Assembly: GCA_041739085.1 (NCBI GenBank)
Contig: JBGSON010000041.1
Span: forward strand, 1 to 21,876
Direction of reading: 5' to 3'
Source of the DNA: JBGSON01 sp041739085
Lineage (GTDB): Bacteria; Patescibacteriota; Gracilibacteria; CAIRYL01
DNA: 21,876 nucleotides
The position numbers were made by a program, and so were the translations under genes. How positions within the stretch are numbered: position 1 is the stretch's first letter; each line of letters starts with the position of its first letter. A model generated the notes under the pieces. That model worked only from the letters and a program-made list of their open reading frames with translations, did not search any database and had not been told where the DNA came from. Positions 1 through 7,142 of the stretch are shown in pieces.

Positions 1-927
1 TCGACTTCCGGCGGCGGGTTTTCTCTCATGGCGGAAGCGCTCGGTCTTTCCGGAATGCTTGAGGTCCCTGTCGTTGTCCTGGAAGCGCAGAGGCCGGGAC
101 CATCCACCGGACTTCCCACGAGAAGCGCGCAGGCGGACCTCCGGCTTGCGATGCATGCAGGGCAGGGGGATTTCCCGAGGCTCGTCCTCGCTCCCGGCGA
201 TCACCGCGAGTGTGTCCATCTCTCCGCTGAAGCTTTTAATTATGCGGAAAGGTTTCAGATCCCCGTTATTCTCCTCACCGATAAATATCTCGCCGATGCG
301 TTCAAGAGCGAAGAACTGGATATTGCCGATGGAATAGAGATCGAGAGGGGACAACTGGTGGAATCAACACAGGGAGAATACAAGAGATATCTCGACACAA
401 AAGACGGTGTTTCTCCGAGAGCGGTCCCGGGAACAAAAGGATGCGCGCACACTTCTACATCGTATGAGCACAATGAGTTCGGCAAGGCGACGGAAAAAAT
501 CGAGGAAGTCGTGGGCATTGCCGAGAAACGGTGGAGGAAGATGAAATCCCTGGAAGAATCTCTCCCCGACCCAAAACTCTATGAGAACGGAGTCGAGATC
601 CCGGCAAGGTCACTCGATGGAGAGACTGTGCTCTTTCTCTGGGGCGGGACGAAAGGCCCTGCTCTTGAGGCTCAGAGACTGCTGAAAGCCCAAAGCTTGA
701 ACACAATTATTGTTCAAATGCAGTATATCTATCCGTTTAAAGCCGAGTCCGTGAAAAAAATCCTTGCTCCTGCAAAGACGATCATCGCGGTCGAAGGGAA
801 TATATCCGGACAGCTCGAAGGAGTCCTCCGGCAGTTTACGGGAATATCCGCACACCATTTCATACGGGATTACACAGGAAGGCCGATGACGGGGGAAGGG
901 ATCGCAGACGAAGTTCATAAAGTATAA
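1..927 (+). CDS. korA: 2-oxoacid:ferredoxin oxidoreductase, alpha subunit (3' part)
   Basis: This is the C-terminal part of the alpha subunit of a 2-oxoacid (2-oxoglutarate-type) ferredoxin oxidoreductase, which with the beta subunit decarboxylates a 2-oxoacid to acyl-CoA and reduces ferredoxin in the cytoplasm. The reading frame is open from base 1, so the gene starts outside the window; the ATG at 28 is internal. Visible family marks are the TSGGGFSLM stretch at the very start, RPGPSTGLPTRSAQ near codons 30-45, LAPGD, and the late VEGNISGQ segment typical of KorA. It ends 17 bases before the ATG of korB, so the two are one operon. Family alpha subunits often carry an N-terminal gamma domain, which would lie upstream and cannot be seen. 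Substrate choice is inferred from overall resemblance, not proven. Confidence 0.93.
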   Translation, partial: STSGGGFSLMAEALGLSGMLEVPVVVLEAQRPGPSTGLPTRSAQADLRLAMHAGQGDFPRLVLAPGDHRECVHLSAEAFNYAERFQIPVILLTDKYLADAFKSEELDIADGIEIERGQLVESTQGEYKRYLDTKDGVSPRAVPGTKGCAHTSTSYEHNEFGKATEKIEEVVGIAEKRWRKMKSLEESLPDPKLYENGVEIPARSLDGETVLFLWGGTKGPALEAQRLLKAQSLNTIIVQMQYIYPFKAESVKKILAPAKTIIAVEGNISGQLEGVLRQFTGISAHHFIRDYTGRPMTGEGIADEVHKV

Positions 928-944
928 AGTTGAAAGTTATCTCT

Positions 945-1805
945 ATGACTGAAAAAGAACGGACCATCGGCGACTTTAGCACTCCGGAAACACCATCCTG
1001 GTGTCCGGGATGCGGAAATTTCGGGATCATCTCTTCTCTGAAACAAGCGCTCCTCCAGTCAGGGTCCGATCCTGACAATACCGTGGTCGTTTCCGGTATC
1101 GGATGCGGATCGCTCATGCCCTATTGGTTCAAAACTTATGGAGTCTGCACGCTTCATGGACGTGCGATCCCCTTCGGTACGGGAGTGAAGATCGCGAACC
1201 ATGATCTCCGGGTCATCGTCAATTGCGGAGACGGGGACGGTCTTGGGATCGGCGCGGGTCATTTTGTTCATTTCTTCAGAAGGAATCTCGACATCACCGT
1301 AATCATTGATAATAACGGTGTGTACGGACTCACGAAAGGACAGACTTCCCCGACAGCAAAGAAAGGGACGGTGACGAGCTCCACTCCATTTGGCTCGCTC
1401 GAAGAATTCACCAACGGCGAAGCGCTCGCCATCACCATGGGAGCGACCTTCGTCGCCCGGGGATATACTGCTGATCAGAAAGGCCTCACCGAGATCCTGA
1501 AAAAGGCCATCGAGCACAAGGGCTCTTCCTTCGTCAATATCCTCCAACCCTGCGTCATCTTCAACAAAGTGGAAACATACGATTTCTACAAAGAGCGTGT
1601 CCTCACACTCGAAAAACCGTTTGCGTCGCGGAATGAAGCGTATGCATTCGTCACGACACCGCAGGAAAAAATCCCGGTAGGAATAATTTTCGAAGAGAAT
1701 CTCCCGACGTATGAAGAGCGTCTTCCCCAGATGGCAAAAGCGCCCCTTGTCCGCCATGACCTCAGGAATATCGATGTGTCAGCATTCATGGACGAGAGAA
1801 CGTAA
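945..1805 (+). CDS. korB: 2-oxoacid:ferredoxin oxidoreductase, beta subunit
   Basis: This 286-residue protein is the thiamine-diphosphate-binding beta subunit that partners korA. It has WCPGCGNFG near residues 19-27, GIGCGS at 51-56, the TPP/Mg motif GDGDGLGIG at 95-103 followed by IDNNGVYGLTKGQTSPT, and a late LQPC cysteine. The four cysteines (20, 23, 54 and about 202) fit the single 4Fe-4S cluster of the family, and the length is normal. An upstream in-frame TTG at 930 would add five residues; I prefer the ATG at 945 because family members begin close to it, although no strong Shine-Dalgarno is visible at either. Translational coupling with korA is likely. Together the pair would link central 2-oxoacid metabolism to ferredoxin. 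Confidence 0.95.
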   Translation: MTEKERTIGDFSTPETPSWCPGCGNFGIISSLKQALLQSGSDPDNTVVVSGIGCGSLMPYWFKTYGVCTLHGRAIPFGTGVKIANHDLRVIVNCGDGDGLGIGAGHFVHFFRRNLDITVIIDNNGVYGLTKGQTSPTAKKGTVTSSTPFGSLEEFTNGEALAITMGATFVARGYTADQKGLTEILKKAIEHKGSSFVNILQPCVIFNKVETYDFYKERVLTLEKPFASRNEAYAFVTTPQEKIPVGIIFEENLPTYEERLPQMAKAPLVRHDLRNIDVSAFMDERT

Positions 1806-1828
1806 GGAGAATCCCCCATCAGGAAAAA

Positions 1829-2407
1829 ATGTATTTTTCCCCTCTCTCGATGAATGACAAAAGGAAAATTCAATTCGCGGACGATGAATTCGAATCTGTC
1901 ATAACATTATTCAGACTGCGTACGCCTTCATTGGTCATCGGTCTTCTTCTCGGGATCGGCATTTCTTTTGCGACATCGCGCTTTGAAGAAGTCCTCTCCC
2001 ACAATGTCCAGGTTGCTTTTTTCCTTCCCTTCATCGTCTACATGGCGGATGCCGTCGGCACTCAGACGGAAGCGATTTATTCGAGATGTTTAAAAACAGG
2101 GAAAGCGGAGTTCTCCAAGTTTTTTAAAAAAGAACTCTTCTTAGGTATCATATTCGGGATTATTTTTGGCTTATGTTCCGGGATCATCGCGTTTCTCTGG
2201 CTTCATAATGAACTTCTCGCGATCAGTGTCACTACCGCATCCTTTCTTGCGATCGCTATCGCCCCTCTCATCGCATTGTCCATTACCTATTTTTTCCAGG
2301 CCATTGGAAAAGATCCTGCGGCCGGCTCCGGACCTATTACAACGGTACTCCAGGATATGTCGAGCGTCATCATCTATGGATTAGTCTGCACGGTGATTCT
2401 CCTATAA
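1829..2407 (+). CDS. MgtE-type divalent cation transporter membrane domain protein
   Basis: The 192-residue product matches only the membrane domain of MgtE/SLC41 magnesium transporters. It has about five hydrophobic segments, a first-helix region with FIVYMADAVGTQTEAI (the MgtE GN-x-GTQ-type region), and a C-terminal GKDPAAGSGPITTV segment equivalent to the DPA-x-xSGP motif that lines the pore. The N-terminal MgtE_N domain and the CBS pair that sense Mg2+ in full-length MgtE are absent, so this half-size protein would have to dimerise and could not be gated in the usual way. A start at 1829 is backed by AGGA five bases upstream; the ATG at 1850 is an alternative. It lies 23 bases after korB. 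Substrate (Mg2+ or another divalent ion) is inferred from the family. Confidence 0.8.
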   Translation: MYFSPLSMNDKRKIQFADDEFESVITLFRLRTPSLVIGLLLGIGISFATSRFEEVLSHNVQVAFFLPFIVYMADAVGTQTEAIYSRCLKTGKAEFSKFFKKELFLGIIFGIIFGLCSGIIAFLWLHNELLAISVTTASFLAIAIAPLIALSITYFFQAIGKDPAAGSGPITTVLQDMSSVIIYGLVCTVILL

Positions 2408-2584
2408 AATCTCTCGACTGGCTCCTGAGGATATCACCGGGGAGCGAGTTCCCAATTCGGGGGATCTTCTCATACGGTTCCCTCGCCCAAAACTGTCGCC
2501 GCAACTGGGGCTTCATATATCGCAAATAGGAAAAAGCATTGACTTTTTTTCCGATTATCAAAAAAATTACCCAGACTTTTTTTA
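2408..2584 (+). promoter_or_regulatory. structured leader, possible M-box-like RNA
   Basis: This 177-base gap between two ion-transporter genes contains clear helices. GGCTCC at about 2420 can pair with GGAG at about 2440, TCCC pairs with GGGA around 2450-2464, and GCCCA at about 2495 pairs with TGGGGC at about 2511 enclosing AAACTGTCGCCGCAAC. The first and last elements resemble, in order and shape, the GGCTCC..GGAG and GCCCAAAAATGTC..TGGG elements of the M-box magnesium riboswitch. The usual GGTGAG before GGCTCC is missing and the middle region differs, so this is a candidate only. T-rich and A-rich runs follow before the ATG at 2585. Confidence 0.28.
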
Positions 2585-3937
2585 ATGATCATGATTTCCA
2601 TTTTCATTGCCATCATCATCCTTGTTCTCATTATCTTCATCAACCTCAAACTGGATTCGATTTATACAAAAGTGGGGGCCTATCTTGCTATCGGAGGCAT
2701 GAGTGCCCTTTATCTCATGACCCAGGGGGAATTCGCGAGAGAAGTGGTCCGTCTCACTTCCATTGATTACGCACAGTTCATCGTGATCCCGCTCATCACT
2801 GTATTTATCGCGAGTCTTGGACTTTTTTCCCTCAAGATCAAGGCCGGGACCCGAATTGGATGGTTCCTTTTTCTCATCTGTCCTCTCGTCGGAAACTTCG
2901 GCACAACGTGGGCTCTTGTCCCCATCGGGCTCAGCCTTGTTCCGTTTCTGAAAAAAGAATACCCTCAGAAGTGGCTTTTCATCCTCATCACCATGGGGAT
3001 TTTCTCGATGAACTTCATGGCCCTCGGCACGCTCCTCGCCGATCCTCCCCAGGCATTCTGGGCGATCAAAGCGGGACTAGCCGGGAAACCGCTCGGATTC
3101 TTTTTCCCGTTCACAAAGTTCTGGCCGTATCTCCTCACGACCCTTTTTGTATATTTCGTCACCCTGAGGCGAATCGGTGTCCATTTTGGAAACCTCTCTG
3201 AACTGTTGAATTACCGCCCGGAAAACTCCTGGAAATTTTTCTACGGGATTCTTCTTGCCGGAACACTCGCGTACGCACTCCTCTTTCTTATCGGATTTCA
3301 GATTACGTATTTCCTCGGGTCGATTTTTATTGTCGGTCTTCTCACGAGCCGATTTTTTGGCCATGAAGCATTCCATAATACGATCCACTGGTCGCTCGAA
3401 ACAGCGGCGGTATTTGTCGCGTTCTTTGCCGTTGTCGCGTTTGTCCATTCCGGACTCCATTCCATCCATTTCGAGAATCAGGCGATGACGGCGATGGTCA
3501 TCCCCATGACGATGTTCGCGGATAACGCCGCGGCGTTCGCGGCCGCATACCCGCAATTCGAACCGCTCAGCGATTCGTACATGACGTGGTTTGACCTCCA
3601 TCCCGCCGTTGCGTACGGCGGAGTTTCCCCATTCGGAAACGGCCCTCAGATCACGCTCTTCCTCGTCATCCTCGTCGCGCTGAAAATGACAAAACCCGGG
3701 CAGGTATTTAAAGACTGGTTTATTGAAGCGTCCATCTTCATGCCGTATCTTCTCGTGTGGACGCTTTCCGCGACGACACTCATTGACCATGGCATAGAAG
3801 TTACTGTTGCAATGCAATTCCTCATCGGGATCATCGCGAGCGCGGTCGCATTCCAGGCGATGGACCTCCAGCAGAAATTCCGGATCCACGTCACGGGAGA
3901 TGACTGGACGGGACGGGAACACGGGAAAAAAGCATAG
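2585..3937 (+). CDS. putative Na+/H+ antiporter (ion transporter superfamily)
   Basis: This is a 450-residue polytopic inner-membrane protein with about eleven hydrophobic segments. The first transmembrane repeat carries GNFGTTWALVP and then LGTLLADPPQAFW; the second carries MTMFADNAAAFAAAYPQ and GVSPFGNGPQITLF. The G-N-G/F-G and ADPPQ pattern recalls NhaD-like and putative Na+/H+ antiporter families of the IT superfamily, with two discontinuous helices in inverted repeats. I therefore infer Na+/H+ or related cation exchange, but the exact substrate cannot be read from sequence. The start has no clear Shine-Dalgarno; the ATG at 2591 is equally possible. The structured leader and the MgtE-like gene upstream suggest a small cation-homeostasis group. 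The gene ends four bases from a convergent receiver gene. Confidence 0.68.
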   Translation: MIMISIFIAIIILVLIIFINLKLDSIYTKVGAYLAIGGMSALYLMTQGEFAREVVRLTSIDYAQFIVIPLITVFIASLGLFSLKIKAGTRIGWFLFLICPLVGNFGTTWALVPIGLSLVPFLKKEYPQKWLFILITMGIFSMNFMALGTLLADPPQAFWAIKAGLAGKPLGFFFPFTKFWPYLLTTLFVYFVTLRRIGVHFGNLSELLNYRPENSWKFFYGILLAGTLAYALLFLIGFQITYFLGSIFIVGLLTSRFFGHEAFHNTIHWSLETAAVFVAFFAVVAFVHSGLHSIHFENQAMTAMVIPMTMFADNAAAFAAAYPQFEPLSDSYMTWFDLHPAVAYGGVSPFGNGPQITLFLVILVALKMTKPGQVFKDWFIEASIFMPYLLVWTLSATTLIDHGIEVTVAMQFLIGIIASAVAFQAMDLQQKFRIHVTGDDWTGREHGKKA

Positions 3938-3941
3938 GGAC

Positions 3942-4373
3942 TCAACTCATTTCTCGTGTTACCTGCGAGACAAATTGCACAAAAGAATGGAGTTCATCAA
4001 AACCCATCTTCTTTCTCACTTCCATATGGACCGGCCTGTCTGCGACATATGCTTGAAGAGTATTTCTCAGTTGAGTTCTTTGTTCTTCCAGGATATCTGT
4101 GTTGACCACGACAATCGGAACAGAAATATGAATTGCCCGTTGCGCTAGGACAAGACCTGATGGCGACCTCGCTCCAAGATTAAAGTCAGTAAGGAGTGCG
4201 GAAAGACGCCCTTCCATCTCTTCAAGAAGAGTAAGCGCATGATTTCCGTCCTCTGTATTCACGACGTCAATCGCTCCGCCAATTCTCTTCCCTCTCATGA
4301 CGCTCACTATGAGGTCCATATCATCAGGGGTGTCTTCCACGACAAGGATTTTGGGTTTTAAAATATCGGACAT
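3942..4373 (-). CDS. single-domain response-regulator receiver protein (copy 1)
   Basis: A 143-residue protein that is only a receiver (CheY-like) domain. KILVVEDTPDD gives the acidic pair at residues 13-14, ALLTDFNLG places the likely phospho-acceptor Asp at 63, and IVVVNTD holds the switch Thr. The lysine-proline motif expected near the end is replaced by VRKKMG, so Lys is followed by Met, not Pro. There is no output domain. The reading frame is open further upstream to 4484, but MSDILKP at 4373 begins exactly where receiver domains begin. Copy 2 lies 76 bases upstream on the same strand and is a clear paralogue. No histidine kinase is in the window, so the signalling partner is unknown. 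Its 3' end is convergent with the antiporter gene. Confidence 0.78.
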   Translation of the reverse strand: MSDILKPKILVVEDTPDDMDLIVSVMRGKRIGGAIDVVNTEDGNHALTLLEEMEGRLSALLTDFNLGARSPSGLVLAQRAIHISVPIVVVNTDILEEQRTQLRNTLQAYVADRPVHMEVRKKMGFDELHSFVQFVSQVTREMS

Positions 4374-4449
4374 GGAAAGGGAAGAAATGAAAGATAGAAA
4401 AAGGTCAATTGCGTGGACGAGAAAACAATATTTTGAAACGTGTTCTTCA

Positions 4450-4899
4450 TCATGAGGGGGAATTGCTTTTCCGCATGACACCACAATTTAATAATAATTG
4501 CTCAATATACGCCCGGAGTTCGTGAGGACTCATTTTTTCGCGGACTTCAACGCATGCTGAGAGATGAAGAGAAATTTGACGAAGTTTAGCCAACAATTCC
4601 TCTCTCTCCTTGCGCCTAGAAGTTGTATTCACGGTGACCTGCGGTATCCCCACCTCAATGGCTCTTTTTGCCAAGTCAAATCCAGAGACAGGCGGAGATT
4701 GGGGCCCGAGTTCCAAATCTGTAAGGAGCGCAGAAAATCCCTCTCTCGTTGTTTCAATGAGATTCAGGGCTTCATTCCCATCGTCAGTGATGGTGAAATC
4801 GAGACGCCCGTCTTGTGTAAAAACCATCTCCAGAACTAATTTCGAAGTGGGTTCGTCTTCAACGACAAGGATTTTGGGTCTAGGGACGGTATCGGTCAT
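4450..4899 (-). CDS. single-domain response-regulator receiver protein (copy 2)
   Basis: A 149-residue receiver-domain protein, paralogous to the gene downstream. It shows KILVVEDEPTSKLVLEM with the acidic residues at 14-15, a DDGNEAL segment, ALLTDLELG with the likely phospho-acceptor Asp at 61, and VTVNTTS as the switch region. As in copy 1, the terminal Lys region reads VREKMS without the normal Pro. The spacer PQSPPVSG after the Asp is longer than in classic CheY, also shared with copy 1 (ARSPSG). The ATG at 4899 fits the domain start. Both genes probably form one minus-strand unit. The role is inferred to be phosphorylation-dependent or pseudo-receiver protein binding; no DNA-binding or enzymatic output domain is present. 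Confidence 0.78.
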   Translation of the reverse strand: MTDTVPRPKILVVEDEPTSKLVLEMVFTQDGRLDFTITDDGNEALNLIETTREGFSALLTDLELGPQSPPVSGFDLAKRAIEVGIPQVTVNTTSRRKEREELLAKLRQISLHLSACVEVREKMSPHELRAYIEQLLLNCGVMRKSNSPS

Positions 4900-4945
4900 A
4901 AATGAACATAAAAATGAGAGATAATTCCGGATTTTTCTGTCAAAA

Positions 4946-5269
4946 TCAACGTTCCTTCAGCGGAAATTCCGGGTCAAAAAGCATGCGAATCATTTCCTGC
5001 ACCGTGGGAATATGTATCGCTCCGTATTCTGATCTGCACATCGGATCTTTCCTCATCTCCTCAGGGCCGGAGGCGGAAAAAAGGAGCCCCCCCTCGTTCG
5101 TCACCGCAGAGGCAAGATGCTCGTTTGAAAAATCAATCCCCATCCCGCCGTTCATGATGGGGAACGGGATTTCATTTTTTAGCACCCTTTTGAGAAACTC
5201 TGTTTTCTCTTCATGGGATTCAAATTCCGGAGCTCTCAGATCCCGGTTTGGACACAGGACTTCTCTCAT
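4946..5269 (-). CDS. short nitronate-monooxygenase-like fragment
   Basis: A 107-residue frame. Residues about 36-66 (FPIMNGGMGIDFSNEHLASA and the following VTNEGGLLFSASG) match the N-terminal FMN-binding strand of nitronate monooxygenase / 2-nitropropane dioxygenase TIM barrels, where the pattern is PIIxGGMGxGxSxxxLAxAVxxEGG. Real members have more than 300 residues; here the frame ends after another 41 residues that do not obviously continue the barrel (dPMCRSEYGAIHIPTVQEM). It could be a decayed gene, or a small family that kept only this segment. It lies 46 bases upstream of the receiver pair on the same strand. Since the frame is intact I list it as a CDS, but a functional oxidase is unlikely. 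Confidence 0.45.
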   Translation of the reverse strand: MREVLCPNRDLRAPEFESHEEKTEFLKRVLKNEIPFPIMNGGMGIDFSNEHLASAVTNEGGLLFSASGPEEMRKDPMCRSEYGAIHIPTVQEMIRMLFDPEFPLKER

Positions 5270-5345
5270 TGAAATCTCGGAAAAATCGAGGTGTAATCAT
5301 CATGCTTTCTTCCGGATTTGTCAAAATAATAAAAGTTGAACATGG

Positions 5346-5357
5346 AGGCATATGCCT
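5346..5357. promoter_or_regulatory. 12-bp perfect palindrome
   Basis: AGGCATATGCCT is a perfect 12-bp palindrome in the divergent gap between the nitronate-monooxygenase-like fragment (-) and the DUF1003 gene (+). Its position fits an operator for either side, but there is nothing else to support binding. Confidence 0.2.
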
Positions 5358-5450
5358 GTATTACACATTTGAAAATGCTTTCTTATGTATCATGATTTTC
5401 TCTGTTTCTCCCTCATCGATTTATTTGTAGGTATTCACACCCGGATACTT

Positions 5451-5456
5451 TATAAT
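5451..5456 (+). promoter_or_regulatory. -10 box of DUF1003 gene promoter
   Basis: A perfect TATAAT lies 25 bases before the ATG at 5482. The best -35-like hexamer, TTGTAG at 5425-5430, is 20 bases away, which is too far, so the promoter is plausible but incomplete. It implies a very short 5' leader. Confidence 0.4.
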
Positions 5457-5481
5457 CCCACCAGATTTGTATTGGTATCCT

Positions 5482-6024
5482 ATGGCGCAAAATCCATTTC
5501 AGAAATCCGCCGTGGACAAAAAGATCCTTTCCTACGAACAGCGTATTTCTCATCGCCAGGAAATCATCCGGAGCATCAAGGCAAAAGCGAATATGCGGAG
5601 GACCAGAGCTGAACAATTTGCCGACTGGATGACTGCTTTTTTTGGTACGAGCGCTTTCTTATGGTTCAACATCATCTGGTTCGTCCTCTGGTTGCTCATC
5701 AATACAGAGTCTCTTCCCTTTATTCCGGCATTTGATCCTTATCCCTTTGGAGTCCTGACTATGGTGGTGTCCCTGGAGGCGATCGTCCTCGCTATCATTG
5801 TTCTCATCTCTCAAAATAGATCAGCCAAGATTTCAGAACTCCGTGAAGAAATCGATATTCAGGTGAATATGATCGCTGAGATGGAAATCACGAAAACAAT
5901 GAAACTCATGGCGCTCCTGCTCGAGAAAAATGGGATTAATATTGCGACCGATCCGGAACTGAAGACGATGCTGGAACCGATGGATATGGAAAAAATTAAA
6001 CAGGCCCTGGAGAGTGAGATGTGA
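5482..6024 (+). CDS. DUF1003 family membrane protein
   Basis: A 180-residue protein. After a basic, helical N-terminus (RISHRQEIIRSIKAKANMRRT) come ADWMTAFFGTSAFLWFNIIW, then a second membrane segment (FGVLTMVVSLEAIVLAIIVLISQNR), then a coiled-coil-like tail with LREEIDIQVN. This layout, two membrane helices with F-x-G-S/T-x-x-F-x-x-x-x and the EAIxLxxxVLxxQNR signature, is DUF1003, whose function is unknown. I start at the ATG at 5482; the TTG at 5467 would add five residues. A TATAAT box lies just upstream, so it is likely transcribed alone. Nothing abnormal is seen. Confidence 0.85.
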   Translation: MAQNPFQKSAVDKKILSYEQRISHRQEIIRSIKAKANMRRTRAEQFADWMTAFFGTSAFLWFNIIWFVLWLLINTESLPFIPAFDPYPFGVLTMVVSLEAIVLAIIVLISQNRSAKISELREEIDIQVNMIAEMEITKTMKLMALLLEKNGINIATDPELKTMLEPMDMEKIKQALESEM

Positions 6025-6131
6025 GAGCCTGCCGAATTGACTGTCTGCTCTCCCCTGAGAACCATCGACTCTTCTCATGTGCAGGAAGAAAGATCATTTT
6101 TGATAATGCTGGTTGAGCGCCCGGACGCCAC

Positions 6132-6160
6132 AAAAAGGGGCACCCGTGGAAGAATGCCCC
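6132..6160 (-). terminator. rho-independent terminator of SIMPL gene
   Basis: Read on the minus strand, GGGGCA pairs with TGCCCC (6-bp stem, 12-base loop) followed directly by five T. It lies about 20 bases after the stop codon of the SIMPL-domain gene. Confidence 0.75.
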
Positions 6161-6181
6161 AAAGAGTACATTAGTGTAGAA

Positions 6182-6901
6182 TTATTTCTTGATCAGTTCG
6201 AAGGTGGCATTGAGTTCGATGTTCAAATAACGTTTTGTATAATAATCTCCGATATAAATGTATTCAGATACCTGCGTGATTTTCCCTACTTTCCCGCCGG
6301 CAAGTTTTGCGAGGATCTGCGCTTTTCTCAACGCATTGCCATACGCCTTGTCATAGAGCTTCTGGTAATCGGCATCCGTGAGGGATTCCTCAAAGAAGGC
6401 TGTGTCATAAGGACCCATGTCCTTGTAGACGCTATTCAATGTGATGGAAACATTGCTCTCTGTGTTGAGGGAGGAGATCGCTTCAGCAAGTTCGAGGTCA
6501 TCGAGTCCGCTCGTAAGAGTGAGCGCATAATCATGGCTCATTCCGTACTCAGTGATCTGATTAGCTTCACCATAGACTGGATTGATGCTCATCCAGGAAT
6601 GAGTGAGTTCATACTTAGCCCCGAGTGAGTCGAGTTTCCCCTTGATGATCTCCTGAATATCTTTATCTTTCTGGGAGATCTCGGCCATCGTCGGAGAACC
6701 AAAAATAGAGACATTGATATTCGCATTAAGAATCGTGGAATCATTGAGCGGTGATTCGATCCTTGCCCTCCCCGTTACGGAAATAGTCCTGAGCGTCTCG
6801 CCGCACCCATTCCCGGGGCATGCATCCTCAGCGAATGCGAGGGAAGCACCCGCAGTAACGAGGAATAGAGCAAACACTGCTGTTTTCAAAAATTTGTTCA
6901 T
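6182..6901 (-). CDS. secreted SIMPL-domain (DUF541) protein
   Basis: A 239-residue exported protein. A signal peptide spans residues 1-24 (MNKFLK, a hydrophobic core, then SLAFA before EDACPG). The mature part has RTISVTGRARIESPLND, which matches the opening strand of SIMPL/DUF541 proteins (ISVTGxGxVxxxPD), followed by the two-layer repeat with LDSLGAKYELTHSWMSINPVY and ALRKAQILAKLAGGKVGKI, the conserved A-x-x-K-A-x-x-L-A-x-x-x-G stretch. SIMPL proteins are periplasmic or surface proteins of largely unknown role, some linked to stress or to IRAK-like and oxidative responses. Length is normal. The gene stands alone with its own promoter and terminator. Confidence 0.87.
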   Translation of the reverse strand: MNKFLKTAVFALFLVTAGASLAFAEDACPGNGCGETLRTISVTGRARIESPLNDSTILNANINVSIFGSPTMAEISQKDKDIQEIIKGKLDSLGAKYELTHSWMSINPVYGEANQITEYGMSHDYALTLTSGLDDLELAEAISSLNTESNVSITLNSVYKDMGPYDTAFFEESLTDADYQKLYDKAYGNALRKAQILAKLAGGKVGKITQVSEYIYIGDYYTKRYLNIELNATFELIKK

Positions 6902-6924
6902 AGAGAATTGGAAAAAGTGTGAGT

Positions 6925-6953
6925 ATTCTACGGGAGTTTTGAACGAAAATCAA
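6925..6953 (-). promoter_or_regulatory. sigma70-type promoter of SIMPL gene
   Basis: On the minus strand TTGATT (6953-6948) and TAGAAT (6930-6925) are separated by exactly 17 bases, 23 bases upstream of the ATG at 6901. Confidence 0.6.
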
Positions 6954-7079
6954 ACACCGGGACGAAGGAATTCACCGGACATTCATGTATTCCTTCTCAC
7001 AACATCCAGTTGAACGAATCCATCGGAATCACATGGGAATGATCGATCCTCAGTCTTAGATCATGTGACGAACGCAAAT

Positions 7080-7108
7080 TTGCCATACCAACTCCTAGGT
7101 GTTATAAT
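7080..7108 (+). promoter_or_regulatory. sigma70-type promoter
   Basis: TTGCCA (7080-7085) and a perfect TATAAT (7103-7108) are separated by 17 bases. The ATG at 7143 follows 34 bases later. This probably drives the orphan membrane protein and may feed the AmmeMemoRadiSam operon, since no terminator is seen between them. Confidence 0.7.
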
Positions 7109-7142
7109 TGCATAATCATATTCTCCTCTTTTCCCATGCCAT

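Noticed and set aside
1059..1757. 232-codon minus-strand frame opposite korB
   Set aside because: It is antisense to a clear korB and its translation has no domain-like pattern.
2480..2520. B12 riboswitch-like CCGCAACTG
   Set aside because: The other cobalamin-riboswitch core elements are missing, and the M-box layout fits the region better.
3077..3922. 281-codon minus-strand frame opposite the antiporter
   Set aside because: It is rich in Arg, Glu and Asp, the typical shadow of hydrophobic codons on the other strand.
6113..6628. 171-codon plus-strand frame opposite the SIMPL gene
   Set aside because: It starts inside the SIMPL terminator region and mirrors the coding strand of an evident gene.
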